This document shows, piece by piece, positions 5,483 to 6,718 of a stretch of 6,718 bases of DNA (its first letter is position 1; each line of letters opens with the position of its first letter). Under the pieces are notes generated by a model. The model was not told where the DNA came from. It searched no databases and was given only the letters and a program-made list of their open reading frames with translations. Made by a program: the position numbers and the translations under genes. This DNA comes from Chitinivibrionia bacterium (lineage in GTDB: Bacteria > Krumholzibacteriota > Krumholzibacteriia > WVZY01), in assembly GCA_016208665.1 (NCBI GenBank), contig JACQXT010000212.1, forward strand, positions 1-6,718, in the 5' to 3' direction.

Positions 5483-6718
5483 TCAGCGCACGAGCGACGC
5501 TTTCACGTCGATCCGCCCGCACGAGACGCTCGAATATGAGTCCTCGTTATACAAGAAATCTCTCACCGAAAAATTCGGGAGCAACGAATCCTCGACGAGT
5601 TTCAATTGAATGTCGTAAGCGCCGTCCGCCAGGGACGGCGGCAGCGTCACCTGAACTTCCTCGGCCGCCGGCGCCCCCAGCGGCCACATATCGGGAGGAT
5701 ACAATCCGTCGAACGGCATACGGTCCGTCCGGTACCTTGATAAGTAGCCTCCCACCCGTTCCTTCATGCGCCGCAGATATTTGCCGCCCGGATACGAAGC
5801 GTAGCGCGATAGACGCTCCGCGTTATCGAAGCGCACGATCAATGCAACAGGCAGAACCGGCTCGACGGCAAGATCCTTCTCGTACTGAATCGTGAGCCGC
5901 ACCGTCTCTCCCGGCCGCACCTCCTGCGGCGCAACGGAGACGCCCCGCACCACGGCCCCGCCGCCCGAGACGCTGCGCGCACAGGGATGAATCCCATCGG
6001 CGCCGGCCGAGAGGAACGGAACAGTCGGCAGCCATCGTTCCGATGCGCAATAGTAGCCGAGGACTCGCACGACGACAACATCCGGCGAATCGTACACGAT
6101 CTTGAAGTTGTCTTCCGGGCCGTAGAATTTTTCGCGGATCGCGCCCAGGAACTCCGGAGACCAGCACGCCATGAACTCGCGAACCGGGCGGTTGAAACCG
6201 CCGTTTATTACGATATACTCGACCCTGAACCGCTCCAGGTGCTTCAAGGATTCTTTTTGCGACACAAACGGCGACAACACATCCCGTGCTGCAATCAGCC
6301 GATCCATGACGAGCGGATCGTTAGGATTGCCGTGCTGGTGGAGAACGGAAACAACGTCGACATTATTGTATGCGCTAAGAGCGTAACTAGTTATCGGGTC
6401 TGATACTACAACGCTCTTATCAGGTATTACACGAGATGCTTTCTCCACGGCTTCCCGGATTGACGGAGCGAGCCCGCCTCTCATATGGTCGAAGGAAATC
6501 GATCGTACCGCCTCTACCACGGCGCCCCGTCCCGGGAGCACGAACTGTTGAATCCAGAGGAAGAGGAGAATCGCTGCGGCCGCCTTCAGCGGAAGAGCGG
6601 CCCGTTTCGCACGCGCTATAAGCGAACCGCACACCAGCACAATCACCTGAAAGGACGGCACGATCATCAAGAGCCGGTGAAGGAGGTACGTCACTTTCCC
6701 ATACACCAGGGGCGCAAT
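5483..6718 (-). CDS. C-terminal part (411 residues) of a probable GT-C type membrane glycosyltransferase with two extracytoplasmic domains, cut by the window edge
   Basis: The frame is open at the right edge, so the N-terminus is outside the window; the GTG at 6706 is internal rather than a start. What is visible begins with two membrane helices at about 16-35 and 43-61, preceded by an aromatic and basic stretch as in the last helices of GT-C enzymes (GT39/ArnT-like, which use polyprenyl-phosphate sugars). Then comes an alpha/beta-like region at about 85-222, with VVVSDPITSYALSAY (103-117), HQHGNPNDP (127-135), RDVLSP (145-150) and VEYIVINGGF (166-175). A beta-rich region at about 255-411 has VAPQEVRPGETVRLTIQY (262-279), GAYDIQLKLVED (366-377) and a final RIDV strand, resembling an Ig-like or carbohydrate-binding sandwich. 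Four cysteines (185, 224, 246, 400) lie in the soluble part. It is the most upstream gene seen, and its stop lies 17 bases before the ligase/polymerase start. The catalytic N-terminal loops are not visible, so the enzyme call is inference from architecture and neighbours. A non-catalytic membrane protein is possible. Confidence 0.55.
   Translation of the reverse strand: MAPLVYGKVTYLLHRLLMIVPSFQVIVLVCGSLIARAKRAALPLKAAAAILLFLWIQQFVLPGRGAVVEAVRSISFDHMRGGLAPSIREAVEKASRVIPDKSVVVSDPITSYALSAYNNVDVVSVLHQHGNPNDPLVMDRLIAARDVLSPFVSQKESLKHLERFRVEYIVINGGFNRPVREFMACWSPEFLGAIREKFYGPEDNFKIVYDSPDVVVVRVLGYYCASERWLPTVPFLSAGADGIHPCARSVSGGGAVVRGVSVAPQEVRPGETVRLTIQYEKDLAVEPVLPVALIVRFDNAERLSRYASYPGGKYLRRMKERVGGYLSRYRTDRMPFDGLYPPDMWPLGAPAAEEVQVTLPPSLADGAYDIQLKLVEDSLLPNFSVRDFLYNEDSYSSVSCGRIDVKASLVR

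Noticed and set aside
5466..5522. Ligase/polymerase start at 5522
   Set aside because: It would overlap the upstream gene by 40 bases and add a charged leader. ATG at 5465 has a properly spaced ribosome site.
1..6718. CRISPR array, tRNA, rRNA, insertion sequence or phage genes
   Set aside because: No regularly spaced repeats, cloverleaf-like segments, transposase motifs or phage-type proteins were seen on either strand.

Overview
This window is part of a bacterial surface-polysaccharide gene cluster. All six genes lie on the minus strand, so transcription runs from high to low coordinates; four genes are complete and one is cut by each window edge. The moderately GC-rich genes, tight packing and extracytoplasmic domains indicate a bacterium, probably with a diderm or otherwise elaborate envelope. 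The sequence does not fix the phylum, and no gene is distinctive enough to name a species.

Layout in transcription order: (1) 6718-5483, the C-terminal part of a membrane protein that looks like a GT-C type glycosyltransferase, with two closing membrane helices and a large predicted extracytoplasmic region. (2) 5465-4023, an O-antigen ligase/polymerase (WaaL/Wzy_C type) integral membrane protein. (3) After a 130-base gap, 3892-2759, a GT4 glycosyltransferase with an intact EX7E motif. (4) 2762-1521, a second, divergent GT4-like glycosyltransferase joined to the first by an ATGA stop/start overlap. (5) After a 126-base, partly AT-rich gap, 1394-255, a PLP-dependent sugar aminotransferase (DegT/DnrJ/EryC1/StrS family). 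(6) Eight bases later, from GTG at 246 to the left edge, the start of a polyprenyl-phosphate sugar-1-phosphate transferase, the enzyme type that starts glycan assembly on the lipid carrier.

The inferred logic is that the aminotransferase makes a nucleotide-linked amino sugar. The sugar-phosphate transferase may load that sugar, or another, onto undecaprenyl phosphate. The two cytoplasmic GT4 enzymes extend the unit, and the WaaL/Wzy protein polymerises it or transfers it to an acceptor outside the membrane. The GT-C-like protein may add a lipid-linked sugar on the outer face. The flippase, nucleotide-sugar synthesis genes and any export genes are not in this window.

The least ordinary DNA is the gap between genes 4 and 5. 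It holds a perfect 13-base inverted repeat that includes the last codons of gene 4, followed by a plausible extended -10 promoter that would let the aminotransferase and sugar-phosphate transferase be expressed separately. I see no RNA genes, CRISPR array, insertion sequence or phage gene, and no convincing wholly new system; the points worth a second look are regulatory DNA and domain architecture.
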